This document shows, piece after piece, positions 12,501 through 25,700 of a stretch of 64,000 bases of DNA; the first letter of the stretch is position 1; the number at the start of each line of letters is the position of its first letter. Source of the DNA: Lagopus muta (lineage: Eukaryota; Chordata; Aves; Galliformes; Phasianidae); NCBI RefSeq assembly GCF_023343835.1, contig NC_064440.1, positions 29,395,537-29,459,536 of the forward strand, given 5' to 3'. Position numbers and translations under genes: made by a program. The notes under the pieces were generated by a model. It was not told the DNA's origin and ran no database searches. It worked only from the letters and a program-made list of their open reading frames with translations.

Positions 12501-13424
12501 ATACAACAAGTTCTGAAGACCAAATATTAGCAAATCTTTCCAAAAAAAAAAAAAAAAACCAACCAACCAACAACAAAAAACCCTGTTGTCCTTGATGCTT
12601 GCTTCCATGAAAGTAATACTAGTACATCTGTAAGGAAATTAAAAAACAACAACAACAAAACCACTTGAACACGCATGAAAACCCTGCAACTGAAGAATTA
12701 TCAGTTGCGCAACCAGAACATTGTTTGAAGGTATTGATTCCATTGCTAGATACTTTCAGTAATCCATACTGAAATATAGAAGAGCCCATTTTAACAACAT
12801 GCACCATAGAATTTGCTACCAATTATTGGCTAAGGGCTCCACAAATAAGTCACCATCCCCCTGGTTTTGCAATTATTCTCTGAACTGGCACTGCTCATAC
12901 TGAAAGAATAGAAATATATGTCCATGGAAATAATCCAATCCCTTCACAAACACACTTCTTAACCAACAGGAAACAGAAACTTCATTATTACGACTCTCAA
13001 TACATTTAGAAAAGAAACAAGCAGAAGGTATTTTTGTGTGTTTATATTTACAAGCAGGAAAAATTTATCTTCCTTTGGTAAGATTCTTCTGTATTTAAAA
13101 AGAAAGTTATTGTTCAGTGGCTTCATATGAAGACAGAACTTCTCAGAATTTGGGGGAGGTGGACACTCGAGCTGGAAGCGCACCAGCACAGCCAGCCAAA
13201 AAACACCACACACGCGATCCTTCTGAGAAAAGAGGAAAGATACAGAGAGCCAGAAGGTTAGAAAACCAAAGAGACAAAAAAGCCTTAGTCTGGAAAGCCC
13301 TACGTTACTGGACAGGAAATGCTGCTACCTGCACTAGGCTTATCTGGGGAAGGGGAGAAGAGCCCTGCATGAGCAGTTTCCCACATGGGAACACTTTGGC
13401 ACACTGCTGACTGGAAGGAGAGCA
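9591..13424. other. Intergenic, AT-rich, no gene recognised
   Basis: Holds a short (GA)n run near 12197-12211 and the A-rich tract listed separately. No RNA gene or coding exon is visible. Confidence 0.6.
12539..12585. repeat. A-rich tract with CCAA repeats
   Basis: A run of 17 A is followed by (CCAA)n and CAACAAAAAA. It is low-complexity sequence, possibly a retroposon tail, with no recognisable body. Confidence 0.85.
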
Positions 13425-14270
13425 CGGTGCTCCCTCGTCACCAGCCCCGGAGCTGCCAGTTGACCACTTTGTCAGGCAGATCTACACAAGAATAGAATGC
13501 CAGCAGAGGGCAGTGCAAATACTGCAACTCCCCTGAGATGCCCACAGCCAGCCACTGGCGGTGGAGAGGGCCGGGTCTGAGGCTCCCTGCCTGCTTCACT
13601 GCAACCCGTCCAGCTCCAGCTCGTCCTTTAAGGGGAGAGCCTACTAGGAACCAAGCTTGTACACGGTGTTTCACCTCTCCAGCCTTTGTTTTTCCCTCCC
13701 GATAGGGAGCACAGTTCAGGGCTGCTGCCCGCCGATACCCCCGGTGCTCTGAGGAGACTGTCATGTCACCCGGGGGCTGAGAGACAGCAGACAAGGATCA
13801 AAGCTGATAAGGCATTTCAGTTCAAGAACCACTGCACCAAAAACACTGCCTGGCTTCTCCAAAACTATCTAAAACCATCACCAAGTTCCCCTCAGCATAG
13901 CATCAGAACAAGTCCCAATTTTAACTCACAGTGCCGCAGCCGCCATTGCTGAGGTGAGGTACAGCCTCGTCCCCACAGCGCCGTCCTGCAGCACTCGCTG
14001 CCAGCCCCCAGCCTCAGCACCTCACAAAGACTAAAAGAAGCCTAAATTGAGACCGAAACAACTCTACGCTCACCTACCTGAAGGAGATATCTCGAGGTAC
14101 CTCCGGAGCACAGAACAACCAGCCTGGGCAGGAAGGCTGGAGGGAAGCACACCTGCCCCACAGAAATGCCTGCTGCTCATTAGTTGTCATGGCAACGGAG
14201 CCCAGCTCAGCACCTGTGCAGATGCTGGCTGTATCAATTTACCACCCACCTCACCTGTGTACCTTTGAGT
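13425..14270. promoter_or_regulatory. CpG-enriched patch, possible promoter or enhancer
   Basis: GC content and CpG frequency rise well above the AT-rich surroundings, for example around 13725-13775 and 13930-14000. A GCCGCCATTGC stretch (about 13939-13949) resembles a YY1 site. No convincing coding exon was recognised on either strand. Several short open frames here have no recognisable motif. Confidence 0.4.
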
Positions 14271-14317
14271 GAACAACCGTTAAACTCAGGAACTGCTACA
14301 TAGGCTAATTGAGATTG

Positions 14318-14318
<1 letters not shown>

Positions 14319-14357
<39 letters not shown>
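14319..14357. repeat. (TA)n microsatellite
   Basis: About 19 uninterrupted TA units followed by TGTATGTAG. It lies in the flank between the CpG patch and the PMS1 3' end. Confidence 0.98.
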
Positions 14358-14364
<7 letters not shown>

Positions 14365-16369
14365 GCACTTACTGAGATTAACACGCATACAACTAACTAC
14401 TCTTCCTAACCAATTGAAATCAGAGCACGTTATCATTTAATTTCTTCACTTGGTGATCCATTCTCCGTATTGACTTTGGCATTTCTCATGGCTAGGGCTG
14501 CTCTTTCAACTCTTAACAGTTTGCATCCAAGAGTAAAAATAAACTATAACCTCCCACATCCACTGCCACACCAGGATCCTGTTTTCCCCTCAGAGCCCAA
14601 AGTCACATCTCATTCCTGTGCCTCCATACCCCTCCTTGCTTTCACTCTGAAAATTCCCATCTTCTGCAGTGAGTGGCATTTACAGACAACGTGAACCTAG
14701 TTTTCCACTCATGCTCTCATTACAAATTAAGATACCTTCCTTGTGCACTCTCTTGGTCCCTGCTCTGTTCTCCTCCCCCTGTCCCTGTGCTGCTGACCCC
14801 TCCTTCTCCAATGACTCCTTCTCTAATGACTCCTTCCTGCCCACGGGGTTTGCTGTCAGTGTGAGTATATAACCAGTTCTGCAGTGTACTGCTAGGCCTC
14901 TGATGAGGCTCCTAACACTCTCTTTAAAGTCATCCCAACAAAACCTGTTAAGATCTTTCACAGCTGGGAAACATAATGCCAATCCAAAAGAAAGGTGGCA
15001 GCTGCTTGATCACCCAGGCTTTGGATGCATGATCCTCTTGCTGGTTTTTCAGTCAAACACATCAACCCCATGCCTTCTGCAGGTCTCTCATGGCCAGGAT
15101 ATTCACAGCTATATCTTAGGACTCCCTCAGAGTAACAGCAGATATCAAACCTTCTCCAGAAAGAGACTACTGCTTCCCCCTTTACACTTAATTACTACTC
15201 CTGAAGGCTCTCACTGCCTAGTATTTCAGCTGTTCTCAGTCTGACATATGACAGGTGCACACAAGAGGTAGGGAACAGCAGAAGAGGAACTCACATATTC
15301 CTTGTGCTCAAGGCAAGAGGAAGGGAGCACCTTGTTTGCTATTGCACTTCTGCTGCAGCACTATCCTTCCACATGTCAGGAGAGGTAATAAATACTACTT
15401 GCTGTTGCATCGTTCATTAGCTCACTGCTGTTTGGTACGGAGCAGTATATCAGTAATCTGCATTTTCACACTATGCATTTCCTCGATACTCTGATATTCT
15501 TGCCCACAAAGCAGCTTAGATTCAGGCTTTTCAGCAACCTTTTAACCACTTACCTAGCAGCCACAGAAACACTGCAAAGTTAGGCTAACTCCCATACTTA
15601 CAGAGTACTGAAGTGTGCTGTGACAAAACAATTAGGGACATACACAAATTTACAGGTCATCTTGTTTGAAACTTTTAAACATACACTTCCAGAGACGTGT
15701 TGCACAGAAGGCATAATCTAGTAAAATTATGGTAGAAACAAAATGAACAAGTTTACCACCATCAGCAGCTCTTTATATAGCAGATTTCTCCCTAATTATG
15801 CCATGCTCTTTTTGACTGAGGACTGTCTGCTTCCAAATGGCAAGTGGTTCAAGTATAGCACTGCACTATCGCAGGTGTGTTGACATCTGCTTCTAGTGCT
15901 AACCTGTACTCTCATGACTCTGATCCATTCATCTTTTAAATAATAAGCTGGTTTTCATTAATCTTAAGTTTTAGCATTGTACTGAACTTTTAAGAATCAC
16001 AGCTTTGCACCTGAAGGTTAGAAATAATTGGAGTGATTTGCACAGTTAATAGAAAAGCTTTTCAGAGATTGAACTCTAGGACTTCACAAAATTTAACAGT
16101 TTACAGATAGAAATCCAACAACATAAATATGTGCCAATAACAACCACATATGGTAGGGCCATAATTAAATGCTTAAATAACTGCTATCTGGCTTCCTTTA
16201 AAAATTAACATATCTTGTCATAGTGCAATAAATTTTGCCACGCTCTGTTGAGAGCAGCTTATAACCATATCTAAAACATTTTGACATACTGATATTTTCT
16301 AAATCTGCAGTAGTGAGAAAAGCATCAAACTAGTTGAGAATATTTCTTTAATAAATTTTTAAAAAATAG
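14358..16369. other. Intergenic between the microsatellite and the PMS1 3' end
   Basis: No gene is recognised. An imperfect 15-16 base tandem duplication built on AATGACTCCTT lies at about 14804-14834. Confidence 0.6.
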
Positions 16370-16588
16370 TGGAGCTTTTCTCTACAATATTAATTTATTT
16401 CCATTTCTCAAGTAGCATTTGAATTTAAATTTAAAAAAAATATCAAGAAGGTGAACTTTGATAATGAAAACTAACTATACAAAAGCTTCACACAAAACGT
16501 GCTGAGGTTACAGAATAACGATCAAAATTAAGCAAGAGAAATCTGATCCCAAACAAAATGTTCCATTTACTGAATAATTTCCTTGGAG
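16370..16588 (-). other. PMS1: PMS1 3' UTR with poly(A) signal
   Basis: After the stop codon the sequence is AT-rich. The first canonical AATAAA on the minus strand is at 16394-16399, giving a 3' UTR of roughly 200 bases. A weaker ATTAAA at 16347-16352 could serve as a second site. No strong GU-rich element is obvious after either, so the exact end is uncertain. Confidence 0.6.
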
Positions 16589-16759
16589 TTATGGCTTGTT
16601 AACTTCTGGAATATCTGTTAAGTGATGAAAAAAAGGACGACCATGAACACAGCCTTTATTTTCCCTTCCAAGCTGTTGCTTCATCCTGTAAATTGTGTTT
16701 TCTACATCTTCTTTTGACAAATGTAAGGGCAGCTGCCGAGCTAAACGCACTGCTTCTCC
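16589..16759 (-). CDS. PMS1: PMS1 exon 13, last coding exon (residues 865-920, stop)
   Basis: The acceptor is CTTTCCACAG. The exon encodes [20 protein letters not shown], a middle segment, then [21 protein letters not shown] and TAA at 16589-16591. The C-terminal Cys, His and Arg cluster (C901, H903, R905, H909, H910) is conserved in the family. The tail is slightly different in length from human. Confidence 0.96.
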   Translation of the reverse strand, partial: GEAVRLARQLPLHLSKEDVENTIYRMKQQLGRENKGCVHGRPFFHHLTDIPEVNKP

Positions 16760-19700
16760 CTGTGGAAAGGAAAAACAAAACAAAAAACCCAACAGTTTTA
16801 AAGTTCTGCTTTGTAATATGTTAACCTGGGGCTATCAGAAAGCATGAATGAAGCACTCACTGGGGAAAGGTCACTGTTTTCTTTCACTTTTATATAGTCT
16901 GAATCCCAGAAACACAAATTAAACTCTAAACATATCATACTGGTCATTTCATGCTCTTCTGTGACAGTCACAGTCTACTGGTTATGTTGGCACTTTTTCT
17001 GTTAGGGTCCCTGTGTTTCTGAACAGCTCAATTTCTCTGTTGGTGACAGTGTTGCCTGAAAAGATTTACCAGTTCACAAGATGCATTCTACACCACAAAA
17101 TTGTGAACTGGTATAAATTAAACAAATAGTTAAACAGAGTATTAAAAATACTATTGTGAAATTTTAGGTCCATGCTGTATTAAATATATACTTTATGCTA
17201 TTGTCTCACAGTACTAGAAATCAAAAGTGACAGCTAAACACTGCACTACTAGCAAACACCCTCAAAGAATCAGTAGCTTCAAAATTAATTTGTTTCCTGC
17301 TGTTATCTTAGGCTGTCATGCCTTCACAAGGCATGAAACCAACATTTATCATCTTTTAATATCAATCTTTTCAGCCATTTTCCCCCAGCCCACTCTTCCA
17401 AATGGAAAAATGATCACTGTAGACCATTCTCTACTCAGGCAGGCTTTTACTTTGACCAGCTCTCTATTTTTGCTTCTGGGTTTACCAGAAGATAGCCAAA
17501 GAAGATATGCTGATTACTCCAACTTAGGACAGAAATTGCATCTTTGAACACAAATAGTAAAAAAAAAAAAAATAAATAAAAATCCAGTGCTTACTTTTAA
17601 AATTTATCTTTTTCACAAATGCAAGCCATACACTTTCCAGGGAATATGCATTTTCCAGCTCCTACTACTGCTCAACATTCTTTTGAACTGTTCCTCACAA
17701 GATCGCCAACAGCTTTTAATAATGCTTTGCTAGTCTCTTGACATACAGTTTACTGTACCTTCTTATATACACACTCTCTCCTTTTAAACACACAAATCAA
17801 CTCCATCCCAATCCAAAAGACAGGTATTTGTAAGTAGAGAACTTAAAGCCTCTACCTCCAAATGAGGTTACATTCATACAGTCTCAGTGTTTAACTGACT
17901 CTTTCCTTAAGAGTGCATGACAACAGCAAAGGCAGCTGTAAATTTACTGACCCCAAAAAGCAGCAAAAGATTTGTATAATGAATGTTCAAAAGGTTGATA
18001 TATATTTACATTATATAATATAATTACATTATTACATTATATTATAAAACATTATATTATATTCTATATATATTCCATGTAAATGTCTGGGCCACACTAT
18101 GTACCCTAATTCAGAAAAACACACAGGCAAGAGCTTGTATAAAAACCAAGCTTAACATATATCTTGGTATTCTTTTGAACAGCTATCTCAAGAACTGTGG
18201 CTTAAGATGGCATTAGTAAACTATCTAGAAATAAGACAATAAATTATGGAAAACTACTTCTTTTAGTTATTCCAGCTCTTACTAGTACCATGTTTATTAG
18301 CCATCTCTGTGAATTCATGCCTATTATTGTCTCTGGGCAGACAATTTTATCTACTGCATATCAAACATTAAAAAAAAACAACTAATTCTGGTTCCAACTG
18401 TTGCATAACAACATCTGAAAGAAAACAGCTTAAAGATTCTTCTACTAAAGCACCGTTTCTCTGGCTGCTTGTGAATAGTGCTGGCTGCTGGTAAAGAACA
18501 CATGGTTTCCTGCAAAACTTAGTCACTAGTGCCTTGAGTAGAGTGGACTTCTGAGACTGTCAGTTGTCAGCATGTGCTGCCCTTAACTTCAGAAGTTACT
18601 GATGCTAACTAAATACAAGCATTTGCAGAAGCATATGGGTTTCACTACATGTGAGACTTCATTTCTTTCACTTCTATGTCTTAATTTCAGTGACAGCTTG
18701 CTTTTCTGGCAAAGAAAATTCTCTTTGTCTCTTATCCCCTTTTGGAATGAATCATAGGAATTTTTCTTCGTCAAATGGAAATGGTGCACTTTCTGCTTTT
18801 CAGGACATGCAACTCTGAGGTTCACACAAGAGTTAAGTTTCTGTTAATTCCTACTTTTCATAAACTAATAACTTAAATCATTTTGTTATTCCTTCACAGA
18901 TCTACTTAGGAGGGAATAAAAGCTTGATTACTGTTCTGGATTCAACTGCATTGAAGAGCTGGAAAGCTATTTTATGACTTTTCTGTATTCTGACAAGGAG
19001 AAATGCCTTTCCGTTCTGAAAACTGCATACCCAGAAAAACCCCTGTGAGCATAAACTCTCAGCATGTATTAGATCACAATGGATGACTGTTTTGTGGCAT
19101 GTCTGATGGAAGTATTTTGTAAGCAATGCACAGCCCGTACACCTCAGAGACGATCTGGCACTCTCCTTTTCAAAAGTAACTTCTGTTCAGACAAGAATTA
19201 CATTACTTACAATGGAAAATTGAAAAAAAAAATCTCAACCTTCAAGATTTTAAAGACTTGCTACGAGCTCAGCTAGCCAATCTTTACAAGTAAATTGTTA
19301 TGCCTTACCTCCAAGTAGTTTATCACTTTGAGAGGTCTGCATTCATATACTTCCTTTGCATTTCTATTAACTACTGCATTCAGAATTTCTTTCAAATCAG
19401 AAACACCATAATAGGACAGACAATTAGCCATTCCTTCTATTTCCATATGGCTTTCTGTAGCTGAAGCACCTGAAAACACAAAAAATAAAACAGCAATTTA
19501 TGCACTGCTTTGATTTCTACCCTGGAGCAATTCAGAGAAAGTTAAACAAATCTAAAATCACTTAATAGATTAGTACAATGAATTCAATGCAATTAGGAAA
19601 CCTTTTTTACTCCTCCTCTGAAACGTGTTTCTTTGTTCAAGGTTTCAAAATGATGATTTGTCCATATTGACATCACAAGCCTACCGGTTCAATTTAATTC

Positions 19701-22700
19701 AAATCCTAGCTGGTGCTGCTGAAATGCTTAAAACCTTCTGCAGCATTTCCAGCCTTGAGCATAGCTTTAATTAAAGCTTCTACAGCTTTGATTAAAACAT
19801 ATGTTAAGTCAAATTAGAAGCTTATAATAAAATACAATTTAATTTGAAAATAATTAAAACAATGCTGGCCCTATTTTCTAACTAACTGGTTTAAACATCT
19901 GTACAGTTCAACTTCCATCGTAACAAATTCGACTTCCACCAAACCAAAAAGCAGTTATTTCTCCCAGCACTGCAGAGAAAGATCTGAAGCCTGCATATCT
20001 AAAAATCTCGATGACAGACTTCATACACGCTCACGTGACACCACCACAATTTAAAACGAGATTAAATCCTCCCTTAGTTTTGGCCTAAGGTGGGAGAATC
20101 GCATACATTCAGCCTGGATCATGAATGACTTTGTGAAATCAAAAGAGGAAACAAACAGACTGGTATAAACTGGATTAAATTAAAGAACTGCAACAAGGGG
20201 TCGTTCATATTCCTAATAATACACAAGCTATAGCACTAGAAGTATCTGAAGATTTTAGAGATTAGACAAAAATATACATACAATGTAAGACAAGACAATG
20301 TATTAGCTATTGCAATTAGATCATTATTATCCACGACTGGTCATTGTTAATTTGACAGTAATTAAATGAGACTGTAGATGAACATAAGGACTGTACAGGT
20401 TGAAAAGTGTTGTCTAAATATGGGTATGTCATAAAGGTAAATCATGCTGATGGAGTTTTTCAGGCTTTGGGCAAGAGATATTTTGATTAGAATGGGAATT
20501 TGATGCAAGGAACTAAGAATCACATAATCTCATCCCAGCAACATATTTAGCACCACTTGAAATTTGGAATTTTACTTCCTTTTTCATTCAGCATTGTTGT
20601 CAGCCTCTTCCTCAGGCTGTCTTTCCCTTAGAATCCCAGTCTCAGCTAATAAAGCCCAACATTTTTACGTACTGCTGTGAGCCTGCAATCAGAACCAGCT
20701 GAAAGCAACCAGGTTCACCAGTTATTAAAGATGAGGTAGGATCACAAACAATGCCAGTATTTCTCCATAAGAAAGGCTGCAAGAGACTGCAGCAAAGATA
20801 ATCCATTCTTAATCTCCTTCACCACTTCTCTTCATTTTTACGCCATTTTTGCTTTGAAGTAAGACTAACCTCGTGTTGCTGATTCAGAACACTTGCTTAT
20901 GCTCCTCTTTCTACAATAACAGCACATCCTACCTGACAGCTTTTCAATAATTTGCAACATAGGCTACCAAATGCAGGACACAGAACTTCCTTACATTTAA
21001 GATTTCCAGTTGAAAAGTTTGAATCCTCACAGCTACCCTTAAAATTTCACGACAGTAAGATTCTGGACTTGCAAAGCAAATTTTTGCAAGTGCAGTAAAC
21101 CAGTCAGACACGCTTCCTAATGAGACTGCTTGAAACTCAGGGGTTTTACCAATAACAATTTCTCCATATGCAAATTTTGACAGTCAGATTTAACTTCACA
21201 ATACTGTTCATTTATTTATGGGTCAAATCAGACTTGAGAGCACACCATAAGAACAAACAATACAACATCTGAAGTCTCCTTCTCTGGTAACTTCTATTTC
21301 TCCCTTTCTGCTTACGTTCTTCAGACTGAAAAGCAGTGCACTGCATGCTGACTAACATATATTTATCTGCAAGTCTTTGCAGGAATTCAGACATTGGCAA
21401 CGTTTGATGATATAAGCAGATGTCCAAACCTCAATATACTTGTAAATTTTTGACAAAATATACGTTAAAATTTTTGAGTACTCAAACAGCAGTCTTCAAG
21501 CAGTTTCCATAGTGAATTCTGTGAAATGCTTTCCAACTTCCAAGGAAAATATTTCAATGAACAAATAAACTAGTTTTCAACTGACTAAAAATGTGGATTT
21601 CTCATTGCTAAAAATTTCCCCTTTGTCTGTCCAAACAAAACATTCACAATCACCTTTGGATAATTCCTTTTCGACGGCCAGGAAAATCTGTTCTCTTCCA
21701 GCTGCCACCTAGATTAGGTGACACTGTAAGACTACCTAGCTTACAGACTTCGATCAAAATCAAACTGAAGTAAAGCAGCAGCATGATTTTCCACCGGTTG
21801 TTTACAAGCAGCAGCTTGTATTACCAAAGGAAGCAGGTTGGTTGTGTGTTACTGCTCTTTGAAACCTTATCAACACAGTCTTTGTATACATGTAGTTTGG
21901 ATATGTGTATTCTATTAAGATTACAGCTCGACTCTAACATTTTGCCTTAGTTCAAGTCACATAGATTAAAAAAAAGGGTAAGACAGTTCTCAGTTCATTT
22001 CCACCCAAGCATTTACACCCATCTCAAGTTTTCCCAGAGGAAACGGATTTGTTGTGAACATCTGTATATCATAAATATGATAAGAACTGGATGGAAAGTA
22101 ATCCTTACTTCCTGAAATGGTTCTCTGCGCATAGCGATCACTGCAAGCTATACTCAGCAAACAAATGCCAGGAGGAACCCAGAAGTAAAAGCAATAAGAG
22201 CACTCTCTCAAAGGCAGCATCACTTGAAGTCTCAGCAAGGCCAGAACACTGAGTGGATGGGAGGGTGGTGAAGGAGGACCGGAGCTCAGCGTCACCACTT
22301 ATGAGGATCACAATTGGCATGTTCCACAAAGAAACCATTGATTTTGCCTAAGTGACATTTATGCCAAGAAACTTTCCTGAGTTATTTCACAACATGTTTT
22401 TCACTGTCAGCTATCCAGAGAAAAATCTAGTTAAAAACTCTTTGGAGTGCTGAGCAATCAATATAGAGAGACAAGGAAACAAAAATATTGGTCTACCAAA
22501 CAAGACAACATGGCATATTCAACATCTAGAGCACTTAAAACAGCTTTGGTTGCAATCACTCAAACCAAAGGTAAACTACATTCTCATTTTACAGCAAGAG
22601 AATATTCAAAGGACAGACGTAGCCTTAGAAGAAACCATACCCAAGCATGGTCTGGAACTCCTGCACTCTTGGAGAAACTACTGTCCAAAGGCTGGACTCT

Positions 22701-25700
22701 TGAAAGAAGAAAATGTTGCCACAAGTTCAAAGATTTCCCAATAAAATGGTAGAACAAAATCATACACAGAGTCCTTGTTAGGAAGAACAAGGGTATGAAG
22801 TTATCACAGGAGTTGAATCAAGTCTACATTAAGAAACAGCAATTAAAAGAAGATCTATGAGAGCTGACAAATTGGACAGTAGAAGGGTTAAGGACCAACT
22901 GATGGCATCACAGACTTAATCAGAAATATTAATTCAACTACTTGTTTCTTTGCAAGAAAGTATTAGTAGGGATACAACTGTCACATTCAAATGCAAAGAT
23001 AAAGAAAGGAAAACCTCTGCTTATAAAAAAAAGAGAATTTCCGTCTATTAATACATACTCAAGAAACAAAACCTGAGGCAACTACAAGTTCAAAAACAAC
23101 TGAGTAAATGTCCTGTTTATAGGCTGTGTCTGAGTTTAAAAAACTAAAACAGAAAACAGAAACCAAACCACAAGAACCACAAGACAAAACAAAGGACACT
23201 GTAGAATATTTAATGAAATGAACTTGTTCCCAAAGTTAACAAGTCCCACAGAATATTCAGGTGTAAGCTTTACATCAAGATTATACAAGGATATTTAAAT
23301 TAAAGAACCTCAAACTACACAGAAATTTTCTAGAACAGACAATTAAGGAGCGTTGATAATTAATACTCATGTTTCTGAAAAATAACTTCAATAAAGTGTT
23401 TGTAACAGAAGTAGATAATAGTGCATTTCAGAGCTAAGTTTAAGGCAAAATAATAAGGAAAGGAAGAAAAAAAATAAAAGGAACTGATGAAGCATTAAGT
23501 AAAAATCCAGAGGTCAGTTGGAAAAAATGGCTGGGTGAAATTCCATTTTTTCTGTTGGCATTTCTACTTTCATCTGCAATAACATGCTATAACAGAGGCT
23601 GTAACTGCCATAACATCATTAGCAGAAGCTTATAAATATGACTGACAAGCCTCAAATGTTATTAATGTCTCATTCAAGTAGTTAAAATATAAGACTGTAA
23701 CTAAGAACTGAAATAGACTTCCATTCCTCAGGTAGGCTGGCTATACAGTAACCATCAAGTCCTTAAGTTCCTCCACCTGTACAGTGCACGTAAAGCCAAC
23801 AGAGCACTGTTTGTACTTTCCTTCAACTGCACAGTAAACAAGGACAAGGTTCCTCACAAGACTTCATTTTCTTAATTTTATATAGTTAGGGACACAGGAA
23901 AACAATTGTTATTTCCTGGTTACTGCCATGAGTCCTATAACATTGTATCATACAATTTCACTCTTGTACTAAGCAAACTATTTTAAAAGTAGATTGCCTT
24001 TCCCATTTCCACAAGACTGAAAACGGTCTTCAAAAGTTTATTCACGTCCAGTTTAAAAAGATGGAAAAAAATAGGAAGGTACATAAGCAATAAGGCCTCC
24101 AATCCCTTCTTCCCATATTTGTCTAGAGACAAGTTGTAGATTTGCTCAGTTTTTTATTTGCTTGACTGACAGCTTCTTAAGAGCTGTCTCTTACCACAAG
24201 TACTTGATTCCCTTAATGATTCAATCTAATTGCTTTCATGAACACTTCTAGACAGCTCTCATTATTTATCACAGGATTTAGCCACTCAGAAGGAAGCATC
24301 CTTGTTTTTGCCGTACGTGGTTCAGAAAAGAAAACAGCTTAGGCTCTGTTCTGCCCAAGAGCCAGCCCCTGACAGAAGGAGTTACTGTACATCCCTTTCT
24401 CATACCTACTCCTAAAAGATCCCATATGTTTGAGCAGATCTGTCATCACTGTACATATGCGGGGATCTGTAACACATGAAGCTATAGCATTTCTAACAGC
24501 TCCTATAGTGAACCTTTCCTCTGAGCTGTCACAGCTAGGTACTGCCCCCAAGGAAGTTTGCTTTTCTTGGAATTCTGCTGCAGAAATCCTGCTGCTCAGA
24601 ATTGATTCTGGGCAGGTTGCCTCTGGATTTCAAACAGCATCACTGTAAATTATTCTTCAGAAAAAAAAAAAAACCTATAAGCACTTAATTTTTACTGCTA
24701 AGCTGAAAGAATCTCAGAGTGGAGACCAACCTCTATCAAAACAGCTGATGATGATCCTCTGACCCACTCTTTACCAGCCCCTTTGGGCACTGTGCTACAA
24801 TCCTGGTACGAAAGAAGACCTGTAACCAGTTCCATCTCCTTACTGGACCTCCTCAGCTGCTGAACAGAAGAGGGACAGTCAGCTGAAGCACTCACTCACA
24901 TCAGATTCTGCAAGTAACTCTCATCTTGGAAGAAGCTGCCTTGACTGTAGAAGTCTCATCAGTTTAATCATTCTGCCAAAATGGCAATTCAGCATTTTGA
25001 GAAAAGAAATAAAAATGTCACGAGATGCTTATGTGTAAAGAGGAGGTTATACCCTACATACCCTTCCTTTTTTATTCATGTTTTCTGTTATCAGTTTCCA
25101 TTAATCATTATTGTATATAGATGAATACATCTCTAGCAAAGTAATAGAATCTTAATGTTTAAGAAAACAGGATCTTGGTGCTTTCAATGATAATGCGATG
25201 TAGGACAACAAAATAGACATCATTTAAATCATTAAATCAGAAGAAAAGAAGCTTCAGTCAGACTAAAAGACATTAAAACCATCATACCTTCTATCACTTT
25301 TATCTGGAAGCCATTTGCTACAAGCCTTGGGTCTGACAAATAACTTGATCCATTTAGTGTCTTGTAATCCTTCTGCATTTTATGAAGAACATCCATGTAG
25401 TGAGATTCACCAAAAAGACTAGGAAAAAAAAGCAACACCGCACAAACCAACACCCAAAGCGTTAAAAAATCCTTCATTTTAAAATTAAAACTGCTCAGAA
25501 AAATACATTAAAATGTCAGATATCAAGAGCAATTATGATTTTGAAAAGTATTTTGGAAAAAAGCAGTCTTTTTAAAGAAGAAATACAGAATATCAACTAT
25601 TTACATATCTTATAGAATGACCAAGTTTAGACAAATAGTAATAATTATGACAGCCACTCCGTAATTCATGGGGAAAGTTACCTAGAGTGAAGCTGTGAAA

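Noticed and set aside
13438-13794. 118-codon minus-strand frame in the CpG-enriched patch
   Set aside because: No motif, no splice context and overlapping frames on the other strand; composition explains it.
14319-14357. CRISPR-like or satellite array
   Set aside because: It is a plain dinucleotide microsatellite; no spaced repeats occur anywhere in the window.
1-16369. Myostatin (MSTN), expected on this side of PMS1
   Set aside because: No frame shows the TGF-beta propeptide or cystine-knot domain; the gene must lie beyond the window.
22138-22298. Possible coding segment on the minus strand in intron 11
   Set aside because: Two frames overlap here; neither has exon-type borders or recognisable similarity.
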